The notes beneath the pieces were generated by a model, which worked only from the letters and a program-made list of their open reading frames with translations, was not told the DNA's origin and searched no databases. A stretch of DNA of 64,000 bases from Neostethus bicornis (Eukaryota > Chordata > Actinopteri > Atheriniformes > Phallostethidae): the NCBI GenBank assembly GCA_902685375.1, contig LR738548.1, forward strand, positions 27,268,974 to 27,332,973. Reading direction: 5' to 3'. The position numbers were made by a program, and so were the translations under genes. Position 1 is the stretch's first letter. Each line of letters begins with the position of its first letter. Shown here piece after piece: positions 1 through 10,508 of this stretch.

Positions 1-372
1 GGCAGCCCAGGCCTCTCTCACCCCGGCTGCATCCTCCAGCTCACCTGGAAGGATCCCAAGTCGTTCCCCGGCCAGCTGTGAGACATAGTCTCTCCAGCGA
101 GTCCGGGGTCTGCCCCTCGGTCTCCTCTCGGTGGGACGTGCCCAAAACACCTCGCCCGCGAGGCGCTCGGGGGGCATCCTGACCAGATGCCCGAACCACC
201 CCATCTGGCTCCTCTCGATCTGGAGGAGGAGCGGCTCGACACCGAGCTCCTCCTGGATGGCAAAGCTCCTCACCCGATCTCTGAGTCAGAGTCCGGCCAC
301 CCTGCGGAGGAAGCTCATTTCGGCCGCTTGTACCCACGATCTCATTCTTTCGGTAACCACCCACAGCTGGTG
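1..372 (-). mobile_element. LINE-A 3' end (RTE/Rex-like, clade provisional), cut by window edge
   Basis: Minus-strand translation gives the C-terminal domain of a fish non-LTR retrotransposon reverse transcriptase. It runs from QLWVVTERMRS through MSFLRRVAGL and the W-F/S-G-H-like segment to a GRP-rich basic stretch, spread over more than one frame, so this copy is broken. The high-coordinate end near 372 is the 5' truncation point. The element's 3' end lies before base 1. The piece is GC- and CpG-rich compared with the AT-rich flank, as are all LINE-A copies here. No endonuclease or polymerase palm is present, so it is a dead insertion. Confidence 0.85.
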
Positions 373-1270
373 TTTAAATAACCTTAAAGAATAAATTTCT
401 TTGTATATAAATTTATCGTTTCCGTTCCAATAGTCATAAAAAAAAAAAAACAGTATGCCACAAAAAGCCATGCATTTCACATCAAAGTGGAGAAAAATCA
501 GTCACATATGTGCACAAAAAACATGCAAGTGAATATGTACACATCCACATCCACCCACACTAACACATGGTGGAGAAACAAATCACATCATGATTTTTGG
601 CACCTTCCTGCATTGAAGAGTGACATTTTGAAAGGCCCTGTGGGGCAACGCGGAGGGCAAGGGGTCCATAGATGAAAACCACATGTCAGATGGAGGGAGA
701 GGAACATCAAAAAATAACATTTGAAAGGCAGCGGTGTGCTGAGCTTCTGTAAAAACCAGGAAAATAAAGCTTCATCAAGTTAGCTCACAGGCAATGTGTC
801 AGTCCTCTGCTGCCATGCTGATACTTGGAGGCAGAGCCAGCACGACACAGACAAAGACAGATGGAAAGAGAACGGGCAGAATGGACTGTACCGACATCAG
901 GTATGATAAGGAAGTTTCTCTGGCTGCAAAGGTAGCAGAATATAAGATAACAGCAATCCAGAAAGCAACAAGTCTAAGCTAGTCTCCTGGTCCACTGGTT
1001 CCTATGGCAACTAAAAAAAAAATACAGACCTCATTTCACTTAAAATTTCTTTTTCATGGTCCAATTTTCATCATTCTGTCCACAATAAGTGGAGGAGGCA
1101 TTCAGCACTCAAGCTGTCTGAGCGTTTGTGCTTCTGAAACACTTTTGTAAACACAACATCCCAGAAACCACAAAGCGATTTCAATGAAAATGTCCAGTTA
1201 CTCAATACCATCTATACATTAACTGATCAAGTTTTCAGCTTCATGCAAATAAAAAAACTAATGTCACAAA
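373..1270. other. Unique AT-rich stretch, no gene seen
   Basis: I see no TE hallmark, splice-bounded ORF or RNA gene. ORFs of about 60 codons at 487-675 and 794-982 have no recognisable domain and look random. Confidence 0.5.
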
Positions 1271-1272
1271 GG

Positions 1273-1953
1273 TTCTTCTTCTGCTTTCGGCATTTCTCTT
1301 CAGGGGTCACCACATCAAGTCAGTTTCTTCCATCTAACCCTATCTGCTGCATCCTCTTTGGTCACACCAACTATCTTCATGTCTTCCTTCACTGTATCCA
1401 TGAACCTTCTCTTTGGTCTTCCTCTAGTCCTCTTTCCTGGTGGTTCTAAACCCAGCATCCTTCTGCCAAAGTACTCTCTCTCTCTCTCCTCTGCACATGT
1501 CCAAACCACCTGCTTGATCGTTTTAATTTTTACGTATTTTATTCATTTGTGTGCTGCATTACACCACAGTAGGCTGCCATGACGGGGGCAGGGGTGGGAG
1601 AAACCAAACCATGGTCCAGAATGTGTGTTCCATCCCGTTCTCCGGGGTTGGAACACGCTGCCCCGGAGGCAGGAACACCCTGCGAAGAAGAGGTGCACAT
1701 GCTTCTTCACCTCTTTTCCACACTCTCCATTGCTCTGGACTGTTGATCCTAGATACTTAAAATCTTCCCCCTTCTTTATCTCTTCTCCCTGTAACCTCAC
1801 TTTTCCATTTGGATTCCTCTCATTCACACACATGTACTCTGTCTTACTCTGACTAATCTTCATTCCTCTTCTTTCTAGTGCAAACCTCCACCTCTTCAGC
1901 TTTTCCTCCACCTCTTCCCTCCTCTCACTACAGATCACAATGTCATCTGGACA
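1273..1953 (-). mobile_element. LINE-B (RTE/BovB-like) 3' part, interrupted
   Basis: The minus strand encodes two separated parts of the LINE-B C-terminus. Bases 1273-1511 give the W-x-x-A/C-E-E-R segment, the PGKRTRGRPKRRFMD motif, KEDMKIVGV and the GAA-rich 3' tail. Bases 1692-1953 give the region just after RT motif C (DDIVICSERREEV), then RRGMKISQSKTEYM and FKYLGSTVQS. Roughly 100 codons between them are missing and are replaced by a truncated SINE-C (1533-1606) and about 85 bp of unassigned sequence. The usual F-A-D-D catalytic box reads C-P-D-D, so its first two positions are lost. Confidence 0.85.
1533..1606 (-). mobile_element. SINE-C fragment (3' half)
   Basis: Matches the 3' half of the window's recurrent tRNA-derived SINE in reverse orientation (TATTTTATTCATTTGTGTGC, CAGTAGGCTGCCATGAC, GGTGGGAGAAAC). 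The tRNA-like head is absent. It sits in the gap of the LINE-B copy. Confidence 0.75.
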
Positions 1954-2357
1954 TTGGAATCTGGACAGGACATTTCCCAAAGGTTGAGGTCACAAATTTG
2001 TGTGAATGCAATCTACCACTAGGGAAGGGCTTTTAATGAAACTACCTGCAATTGCTCAAAACCAACTACTGATCAATTCACTCGGTTTTCAGAGTCATGC
2101 ACCCCAAGGATAATGTCACAAAGATTGCAAATTTTAAAAACTCACCTCAACGTGGTTATCATATAGCTCTCATCATTAATACAGTTGGTTATAAGGGGCA
2201 GGTCAAGGCATATTGTTCAACGCCTTAGCATCGACTTATTTTTCTATTACCCCTCTTAACTTGTGCAATATTTGCTGGACCAGGCATGAAATGATGATAG
2301 GATGGGACATGAAAAGTGTGGAGAGCAGGGTGAAGAAAAAACAAATCAGAAGAAAAC

Positions 2358-2494
2358 AGACCGAATCGAATCCCACTGCGCTCATGTCTCGGTGTCCTTG
2401 GGGAAGACACCTAACCCACCAATGGTGCCGTTGTGGCAGCCTGCTGCGGTGTAATGCAGCACAGAAATTTCCCCATTGAGGGATCAATAAAGTA
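2358..2494 (+). mobile_element. SINE-C (tRNA-derived), head mostly lost
   Basis: Starts with a box-B-like GAATCGAATCCCACTG, then the body (AAGACACCTAACCCACCAAT, GCAGCCTGCTGCGGTG) and the L2-like tail TTTCCCCATTGAGGGATCAA followed by TAAAGTA. The tail abuts the left TA of the pogo-like element at 2497, so that transposon probably inserted at the SINE's end. Confidence 0.85.
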
Positions 2495-2496
2495 TA

Positions 2497-3151
2497 CCGT
2501 AATTTCACGGCCATTAGGCGCACCGTACAAAAAGGCGCAGCCTCAGTCACACACCGCCTTACAACAACACACACGCAAGCATGCAAATGTGGGTATTAAA
2601 AAATAGATCGGGAGCAAAACTGAGTTTGGTTGTGTTTTATTTAAGTAGTAACGATACTAAACAAGCACATTACCGGTAATAGTCTTTATTCAAATCCGTC
2701 AAAGTCCTCATCCTCTGTTTCGGAATTGAACAGCTGCGCAAAATCCAACAGAGCAGGTCCACTTCGCTCCTCGCTGTCAAAGTCACTGTCTGTACTCTGC
2801 GGCTCCTCAGAAAGGATACCAGCTTTTGCGAAAGCTCGGATAACAGTACCAGCAGACACGTTAGTCCAAGCATCTACAATCCATAGGCAAACTGTAGCGT
2901 AACTCGCCCGGCGCTGCCTTTCACCCTTCGTGAAACTGTGATCTCCTTCGGTCATCCATCGCTCCCACGCCGTTCACACTTCACTCTTTAACGCTCTCAT
3001 GCCTTTTCTTTCAGGTCCGCCTCGCGGGCACGGCGTTTTCTTTTAGGTCCGCCTTTTCTCACACACAAGGCGCACCGCACGAAAAGGTGCACCGCTCATT
3101 TTGAAGAAAATCTAAGACTTTTATATGCGCCTTATAGCCGTGAAATTACGG
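2497..3151 (-). mobile_element. Pogo/Tigger-like DNA transposon, non-autonomous
   Basis: Bounded by TA dinucleotides (2495-2496 and 3152-3153) and by terminal inverted repeats that begin CCGTAATTTCACGGC and carry an AGGCGCA motif on both ends. Length is 655 bp. It keeps only a transposase C-terminus, on the minus strand. TA target duplication plus a pogo-type transposase remnant supports the Tc1/mariner superfamily. The catalytic DDE residues and the N-terminal DNA-binding domain are missing, so it cannot mobilise itself. Confidence 0.85.
2686..2955 (-). pseudogene. Pogo-like transposase C-terminal remnant
   Basis: An 89-codon minus-strand frame. Residues about 11-45 (RRASYATVCLWIVDAWTNVS and then VIRAFAKAGI) match the conserved end of pogo/Tigger-type transposases, where a W-x-x-x-A-W helix is followed by x-x-I-x-x-x-F-x-K-x-G-I. 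The last 40 residues are acidic (DSDFDSEERS, ETEDEDFDGFE), also typical of these proteins. The first Met is only the first available ATG; the real protein would have extended upstream. The family assignment is by motif only. Confidence 0.75.
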
Positions 3152-3153
3152 TA

Positions 3154-4388
3154 AACTAAAAGCAAACTTAAGTTGATTGTTTATTGAACACAAGTTTCAA
3201 ACACAGTTTTCCTTAATGTTGGAAATTCACTTTTATCACCATTTGCATTGAATTTTATTTGTTGAAATGTGTCTGTGCGTGCTGAATAAAGTCCTCACCA
3301 CCATCAGTCAGTGTTTTTCCATTAATATTCCTCACATACTCCTGCTGATCCATAAATAAGCGAGCATTATTCACAGCGGGAAAACATTCATTGTTGTGTT
3401 TGTTCTATTTCCAGCAGCTCCGACTTCATTGCGGGCACACTGACAGCCAAAGTGTGTTAAGTTGAGTGACGAGCAGGTTGGGGTCTGTTTAATGCGCTGC
3501 ACAGCTCTTGCTTTCTGAATTCCAATCAGGATGTCTGTGTAGTTCGGTGAACACACACCGGGAATGTTCCTTGTTAACGGTGTGCTGGAATGACATCAAA
3601 TGACAAGCACGGCCACAAACAAGCAGATTTACAAGCCTACAAGACATTTAGAGGCACCTACATGAGTGGACCGCAGCGCTCTTACAGCTAATCAATGAAT
3701 TCTTCAAAGAGACACCATTTTTTTTTCCTCCCATGCTGTCAGTTTTCTTGTCTGATCTCTCTCCTCTTTATCTGAGTTTGAGTTTTTGAAAACTGAAAAA
3801 GGTCAAGAAAGAAAATGAATCTAAAATGCTTCAAAACCCCTAAACAGCAAATAAATTGTTCTCCTCTGCTTAGTCAGAGCTTTAGTATGTACCATGTTCG
3901 CCTGCTTTAATTTGTATTCTCTGACTCAGAAAGTTCTCTTCTTTGTCTTCCCTCCTGCTGCTTCTCATTTCTCTTTAGTTACATCTGACTTTTTTTCTCT
4001 TCCTTCACGTCTCATTCGATCTTTTCACTGTTTTACTCCAACGTGGAGCCCTGTTAGAAAAGCCCGTAGAGAACCAATTAGCTCTACTGTTTTTATGCTT
4101 CTGCAGGATCTGCACTTTCTGTGTCCATCAATATAATAATCTTAGGAACAGTCTTTGGTTTATGCAACAGATTAAAAACCCCTTTGGGGCTCTGGAACAA
4201 TAACCTATTTACCGAACTGTTCAGTCAACATGGTTTTTTTTAAAAATTCCATTGGCATAATTATTTGGAACAGACTGTGCGTCCAGCTTGTACAAGTTTT
4301 GGGGACTTTGCCTTCTGCTGGGTCACGGTCTTAAAAAAAAAAAAAGAAGTTCATCAAGAAGGCAGTGAGCTCCATCAAGTCTATGAGA
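3154..4388. other. Unique sequence, no gene seen
   Basis: AT-rich DNA with pyrimidine-rich runs (3890-4030). The 80-codon frame at 3894-4136 follows such a run and has no domain, so I treat it as chance. Confidence 0.5.
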
Positions 4389-4396
4389 TGTTAGTC

Positions 4397-4977
4397 CAGG
4401 GGTGCGCAAACCTTTTGGTTCGTGGGCCACATTGAGTTCTAACATTTGAGAAAAGGGCCGGAACAGGAGCAGATGGATGGTTTGCAAGAGCGTTAAATTT
4501 CAAATCTAGCGGCGCTAGGTCTGAAATCTAAGCGCTTGATGTAACATCTTGCTTGTTTTTAACATCTAACACACTTGTTTACGCACATGTTTTGGGCCCG
4601 ATGGCTTTCCATATCATAGAGTGTGCCATCTAAATTAAATTAAATGAATTACTCTATTCATCCCTCACCGCGGAAATTTGTGTGCTGCACTCTTTACATC
4701 GCAGCAGGCTGCCCTTCGACGGCGCCAATGGTGGGAGAAGCGGGGGTTAGGTTTCTTCTCCAAGGGCCCTAGACGTGCTCTGTGTGGGACGCAAACCCGC
4801 AAACTTCCGGTCCGCGCGCGAACGCTCTTGCCACTCTTCATCTAGTGAGGAAACATTAGAATTGCAGGAGAAATAAAACACTTATTTATCTATTTAAAAA
4901 ATTTCAAGTTCAGCGGGCCGGATTAAAATGTTTAACGGGCTGCACGCGGCCCGCAGGCCGTAGTTTGACCATGACTG
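4397..4977 (+). mobile_element. hAT-type MITE with 8-bp TSD, carrying a nested SINE
   Basis: The left end CAGGGGTGCGCAAACC and the reverse complement of the right end (CAGTCATGGTCAAACTACGG) form the short imperfect inverted repeats typical of hAT/Charlie elements. Flanking 8-bp sequences TGTTAGTC (4389-4396) and TGCTAGTC (4978-4985) match at 7 of 8 positions, as expected for an old hAT target duplication. The GGGCCACATT and GGGCCGGATT subterminal motifs are also familiar from these MITEs. There is no transposase. SINE-C is inserted at 4653-4845. Confidence 0.85.
4653..4845 (-). mobile_element. SINE-C nested in hAT MITE
   Basis: Reverse-oriented SINE. It has the tail CTCTATTCATCCCTCACC, the body GGTGGGAGAAGCGGGGGTTA, and a tRNA-like head whose reverse complement has a diverged box B (GCGGGTTTGCG). 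It contains one ACTTCCGG unit in the head. It interrupts the hAT MITE, so it is the younger insertion. Confidence 0.85.
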
Positions 4978-5167
4978 TGCTAGTCTGATTGCTGCTAGAA
5001 CAAATGACTTCATGAACCTCTTAGTTCACCGTAGATACATTTTTTTTTTTTTTATCTACAATGTAACTTCCCATTGCAGGACTACTAAAGGTTTTCTTGA
5101 TTTTGATCCCTGTTGAGACAATAGTTCTGTGATAATGTGTAAAATTAAATTGAATACCTAAATGGTT

Positions 5168-5370
5168 CAGCTTTACTTGGTACTGAGTAACTGTAGCCAG
5201 TTTCATAAAAAAAAAAAATTCTTAAGTTGTTTGGAAGATATTGCATTTACAAGAATGTTACCTTTGTGAATTTATCTTGTGGTTGCATGACTTTGAGAAC
5301 CTGTGGCAGTTTCATCAAAACCATTTAGGTGGTTTGGGAAATATTGTGTTTACATCATCGTTACAGATGC
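5168..5370 (+). repeat. Teleost interspersed repeat K, two diverged units
   Basis: Two roughly 95-100 bp units in tandem. Each contains GGCAGTTTCAT-like, GGTTTGGGAAATATTG-like and TTTACA...GTTAC motifs, followed by the CAGACACCCCGAG remnant of the usual ACAGACAGAC end. Related copies lie at 52797-52965 and 56770-56862. The class is unknown to me; no coding capacity or clear termini are visible. Confidence 0.6.
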
Positions 5371-7164
5371 ACAGACACCCCGAGTCCACATTCATAAAAC
5401 AGAGGCAGAAGAAATTCTTCTTTTAGTTTCATAAACAAAAGATTTACAAAATCCTCCCAAATGTATGAAATAAAGTTCATGCAGTGCTCCTTGGAACGAA
5501 CCATCGCTCAACAACAAACACACACCTTTGCGTTGCTCACCAGTGAGCCATTGGGGACAATCCACTTTGAATTAGTCTCCAAATGGACGGAAACCAAAGC
5601 ATATTAGACACACTGGCATCCACTTTGGTGCAGCAGGACAAGATGTAGCATGTACTGGAGGTGCTGCGAGTTTGACTCCAGCTTTTTGGCATTTGTCACC
5701 CAGCTTGTTTTCTCATTGTCGCCCCATTTCCTCTATTCTTTTGCACGTCCTCTCCTTATGCCCCCATTTTCCCTCTCTCTCTCTCGCTTAGTCTCTCATT
5801 TGAGAGTGCTTTCTGGCGTGAGTTTCGTCTTCCACTGCCAGAGCCTCTTGTCTCACGTTGGCTTTCTAGCCTTCTGTGCACCCATGAAACCTCAATCCTG
5901 TTAATCCCACTAGTAATGGTGTGTACTGGGAGACGTGTCCGACATGACCATTGGGGCTGTCTCTTTGGCCTGGTTGTAATCATAAAACATACAGTACAAA
6001 CAACAACACTGAAGAATTATCTCTCATGCTCAGAGCCAGAAACTGTAAAAAAAACTTGATTTTTCTTGTTCGTGTCTGCATAAAGTGTGAAGAAACAAAG
6101 AAAATGATGTTTTCATAGCAGCTGCATGCTGGTTCGACAACTACCGACCTCTATGGGTATGAAAATAAGTCAAATCAAACTGATAACATCATTTATATTT
6201 ATTTACTCCCAATAATATTACAATTAAAAGAGGCGCTATATAAATTTTTTAAGCTGAACTCATTTTTTATTGTGAAGATTTGACAACAGTTTACAGCCAA
6301 TCAGTGTGAGAAAAAAGACTCCAAAAAAAAATGTATTAAAAAAACAATGAAAAAGCACCATAGCAATCAAATAGGTTGGTGATAATGTTTTTTTTTTTTC
6401 ACAGAAACATAGCATTTACAGAAATTTGTGTCTAATTCGGCGCCCACACTGGGTCGTGCAAAGCAGCCAACAGGAAGCACTACTAATATAAAAATGTTGA
6501 ATCCACCAGAGGCTCACGGTTCTGTTTGCAGTTCTGCAGAAACCTCTACAGAAAAATGTCATGTGCACAATCCTAATTTGGAACCCGGTGTAGATACGAT
6601 ATCACACAAGAATAATCCCCCCACAAAAGGACCAGTTTCCTTTGAGAGTTCAAACTGAGGCGTGGTTTAAATCAACAAACCGGTTGCACGTTTCCCGACT
6701 AGAAATGTACAAAAAAATACTTTAACCGATTCGAAAATATTCTACAAGTTTAAGAAAAAAAAAGTTTGAGTAATTGAGTAGATGTTTGCTTAGAAACATG
6801 TGGTCGATATTCGTATAGGTGGTTTGATAAACCAATACTTGTATTTATTTTTATTTTTTTCGGAGTAAGGTCATCGTCTTCCAGCTATGTTTAAAGATTT
6901 TCACTCTGATGAGACTTGAACAGCTTGTGGGAAAAGTACCTGAGTGAAAGATTTCTTCTGCATTAATTTCATGTCTTTAGGCAGTTTAGCATGAGTTTAT
7001 CTTTTTACCATCATTTTTATTAAAGACCATAATACTGATAAACTAAGAAAGTTGTTTGTGTGTATCTGTATTCTAATATTAGAATGTTAAGCTAACCATT
7101 GCATCTTTTTGAGTCTTTAGATTATCGATTTAAACACACGTAGAAAACAGTGACTTCCAAAAAT
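5371..7164. other. Unique sequence, no gene seen
   Basis: AT-rich with several homopolymer runs. Frames of 61-84 codons (5650-5904, 6428-6658) have no recognisable domain and no convincing splice context. Confidence 0.5.
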
Positions 7165-7375
7165 GCAAACAGATGGAATTCCTTTGTGCAGTCCCACCCC
7201 CACACTGAACTCCTCTGTCTCACCTACAGCACACCTCACCACTGTCTTACAGCCCTCATACATGTCCTGGACCACTCTAACATGCTTCTCTGTCATACCA
7301 AACTTCCTCATACAATACCATAGTTCTTCTCTGGGTACCCTGTCATACGCTTTCTCTAGATATGATCACCCCTTA
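7165..7375 (-). mobile_element. LINE-B reverse-transcriptase palm fragment
   Basis: Minus strand encodes YDRVPREELWYCMRKFGM, then VRVVQDMYEGCKTVVRCAVG and EEFSVGVGLHKG. This is the stretch between RT motif A (where the Y-D-R is part of A-Y-D-R-V-P) and motif B (G-x-H-x-G) of RTE-like elements. It is the only palm piece of this family in the window. It breaks at the position where the S-x-L-S-P-F-L-F segment should begin. Confidence 0.8.
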
Positions 7376-7515
7376 ATCTGCTGCTTTCAAAAGAGTTCAA
7401 CAAAAACAAAACGAAAGCCTTTGATTCTAAAGTAAAATCAGTAAAGTTTCTGGGGCACAAAGAGGTCTGGTCGTAATTTTCAGTCACCTTCTTAACCGTC
7501 CATCCCATATGAAGT

Positions 7516-7830
7516 TGCGAGAGGTGCCGGAGCCCATTTCGGCTGATTCGAGGCAAGGGGCAGGGTACACCCCGAACAAGGTCGCCAGTCTGTCACGGGG
7601 TCACACACATATAACCAAACAATTATGTAATGGTCAATGAACCTAGTATGCATGTTTTTGGAGGGCGGGGGGAAACTAGAGCATCAAAGATAACCTATGC
7701 ATACACAGGGAGAACATGCAAACTCCACACAGAAAGGCCAGTGTTCCAATTCTTGTCCCAACCCAGGACTCAAACCCACGATCTTCCTGCTGTGAGTCCA
7801 CTGTGTTACCCACTACTCCACCGTACCACT
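7516..7830 (-). mobile_element. V-SINE/DANA-like SINE
   Basis: Reverse-oriented copy of the widespread fish SINE. Features are the tRNA-like head (reverse complement has GTGGGTTTGAGTCCTGGG as box B), the conserved central block read here as AGGGAGAACATGCAAACTCC, and the RT-recognised 3' region with ACCCCGAACAAGGTCGCC. The same family appears in plus orientation at 61797. Known V-SINEs share this central domain; the assignment is from memory. Confidence 0.8.
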
Positions 7831-8137
7831 TGTGGTTATTTTCAATCAAAAGTTATTGAAAAAAATTTTTTTTCTTCATTTGATCAGTAAACCAAATATC
7901 GCGATCACAATTCTACCGGAGCAATTCATAACACCAGTGAACTTTAATGAATGTAAAAATAAATTTAATTTGAAAATTCATGCAATCTGAAATATTCATC
8001 ATGTGCAAATTGGAGTGCAAGAATGGAAAACAATATTTAAAAGAAGAGATGCAAAAATTTTCAAGTTAAATGAAAAAAAGTGATACAAAATTTGTTCGAC
8101 CACATTTGCACGATGCAACTTCAGACTGATGTGAGCC

Positions 8138-8233
8138 AAAGGATGCAGCTGGGGTGAGAGAAGCCTGGGATTCCCATCTGAGGCTGTTGCCCCCGCAACC
8201 CAGCCTCGGACAAGCGGAATATGATGGAACGGA
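8138..8233 (+). mobile_element. LINE-A 3'-end fragment
   Basis: Contains only the last about 95 bp: GATGCAGCTGGGGTGAGAGA, GGCTGTTGCCCCCGCAACCC and the terminal GGAACGG. Extreme 5' truncation, common for LINE insertions. Confidence 0.75.
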
Positions 8234-8239
8234 AAAATG

Positions 8240-8905
8240 TACCGTTAGTTTCTAGTCATCATTGCCGTACCATGGTATTCAAAACGGACAACCTCATTCA
8301 CTCCTCATCTATGAAAACGGATTTCTCTGGGCTCTAAAACATTTCATTCATGAAGTTGAAAATGTTTCCAAAACTCTGCCTGTTGCATTGATAAAATAGA
8401 TAAAAACAAAGCGATGACATGCTGACACACATCTAACAGCTTTTAAGAGGTGGAGGATTAATAATCACCTACATGCAGATGGAGTTTTACTCAGATGCTC
8501 TGCATGCTGTAGCCAGAGGTTCAAAGAAAAAAAAAAAAAAAAGAGAATTTAGGAATGATCGGACCTCCACTGGGAGGAGTTCTACAGGCTCAAATTAAAA
8601 ACCCATTCACTCAATCTTGTCACATTGCTGTCACCACCTGCTGTCTCTCTCTTCTGAAGTTATCTGTGATTTTTCTGCCTGTTGAACGGAGGACAGATAG
8701 TTGTTGACTCTGGGCTCTACAGGATATCTTTGAAGAGATATGAAAGATAATATTCTCCTCAAAAAAAACAACAGGATGGTCTCTTTAAGTACCAAACTGG
8801 ACATTTCGCTTGATTTTGCGAGCTATTAAACTAGGCAGTTGGTCAAATTTCCATTTGACATTTATAGCGCGCTTATGAATTCTTACTTCATAAAGAACCT
8901 ATTGA
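8240..8905. other. Unique sequence, no gene seen
   Basis: Non-repetitive apart from poly-A at 8527-8542 and a CT-rich patch near 8645. The segment around 8440-8520 has the compositional look of non-coding unique DNA and no ORF. Confidence 0.45.
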
Positions 8906-8909
8906 TTTG

Positions 8910-9085
8910 ACCGGGAGAAGCCGGTTCAAGCCAGTTCAATTCCCACTGAGTCCATACCTAAAGTCCCTGGAGAAGACACCTAACCCCCAGTTACTACCAG
9001 CTTTGGCGCAGTCATGGCTGCCTGCTGCGGTGCAATGCAGCAAAGGTCATTTCCCCATTGAGGGATCAATTAAGTACGGTAAAAT
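8910..9085 (+). mobile_element. SINE-C copy
   Basis: Plus-oriented: a damaged tRNA-like head with box-B-like CAGTTCAATTCCCACTGAG, the body GAGAAGACACCTAACCCCCA and GCCTGCTGCGGTGCAATGCA, then the tail TTTCCCCATTGAGGGATCAA. Confidence 0.85.
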
Positions 9086-9089
9086 AAAT

Positions 9090-10280
9090 CAAATAAAAAG
9101 CTCGGCATCATCAACATATTTCTACATCTGATTGAGCTTCTCTTCTTCTCTATGATACGAGCTCTCATCCTCTGGTTTCCTGCCACGAGAAATAAAACGT
9201 GATTTTTTTTTTTTTTTTTTCAATTTCTACCGTGAATCAGATTTTTACTCTTTCGGTTTCTATTTTTTTCTGGAACAGAAGTGAACTCGTTCCACTCTAT
9301 TGCTATTTTTACTACATTTTACATATTGTCTTTTTTTTTTATTTCAATCTATTTTCTCAGATTTCTCCCGTAGTGGGTCATTAAAAGATCTGGAATTCAA
9401 TTGATTTTTCAATCTTGTCTTTAGTAACAGAATCCTTGAGTGTGTCATGGATAAAATACCTTAATATAACCCTGTATTCACTTGGGTTTAGTTGTACTTA
9501 CTGTCTAAGAGTGCGTAGATGCCAACTTTTGGAGGTTTTGACCATGTTTGAACATTAGCTCCACATCAAAAACATACCTGAAGTTGTTTTACTATTTCTT
9601 TCATGCATTCATGAGTAATTTTCAACCTCTCCCATTCAGTATTCACATATTAATAAAACGCCAAGTTGTTCGTTGCCATGAATTTTGTTCTCTACCATGC
9701 TTACATTCTAACATAAATAGAAAGTGTTTTGATGCCCAGTCTTTCCCCTCAAGTGCTGCTCTGTCCATTTGCATGACTAGGTAACAGATAGCCTTTTAGG
9801 CAAAAAAAAAAAATGCATATCTAATAAAACAAAAAAGCTATCATGTTTTTCTATGCTTTTAATATAAGAATTATAATTCAATAAAAGCATAATACCACCG
9901 ACTTGAAGCTGTGATTTTTTTCAGTTTGGCCAATCAGTAAGACCGGTTGTTTTGTTCAATTGAAAAAGGTCTTGGTAGAACTTCACGTTGTCCAGAAAAT
10001 TTGGCTTTACCCAATTAAATGTGGATAAAACTAAAAACCAATAACTATCTATATCAAGCAGTTCTGTTTCTAACAAGATCTTATGCTGGAAAATAAATTT
10101 AGTTTTGGGTTAATTCTGCAATTTTTTAAAAGTCTTTTAATCCCCTTGTAGAATTGAGTGGTTATATTGTCCTCTGCACTGTGTGGTGACTTTTTTTGTT
10201 CCTTGACATGAATTAAAATGCTATTACAGTAAATTAAACAAAAAAAAACAAACATAAAAAGGTAGAATATATTTTATTTT
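9090..10280. other. Unique AT-rich sequence, no gene seen
   Basis: Several poly-T and poly-A runs (9198-9218, 9333-9343). The 78-codon frame at 9548-9784 has no domain. Confidence 0.5.
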
Positions 10281-10285
10281 TACAG

Positions 10286-10508
10286 ACTCTATTCATCCCT
10301 CAACGGGAAAATTTGTTTGCTGCGCTACGACACCGCAGCAGGCTGCCACGACGGGCACCAAAGGTGGGAGAAACAGGGGCTTAGGTGTCTTCTCCAACGA
10401 CCTGAGACGTGAACTCAGTGGGAATCAAACCCGCGAACTTCCGTCTGACTTCCGGTTGACTTCCAATCCGCAGGCAAATGCTCTACCACTGAGCCACCGT
10501 CTCCCCCA
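10286..10508 (-). mobile_element. SINE-C, full-length-like, expanded head
   Basis: One of the most complete copies: tail CTATTCATCCCTCAACGGGA, body, and tRNA-like head ending GCTCTACCACTGAGCCACCG (reverse complement: box A). Box B is diverged. Between the box regions there are three tandem CTTCCG-type units instead of one, which marks a subfamily with the copy at 21346-21508. Confidence 0.9.

Noticed and set aside
10286..10508. Genuine tRNA gene
   Set aside because: Box A/B-like motifs lie in the head of a multi-copy SINE, cannot form a proper cloverleaf by eye and include expanded units.
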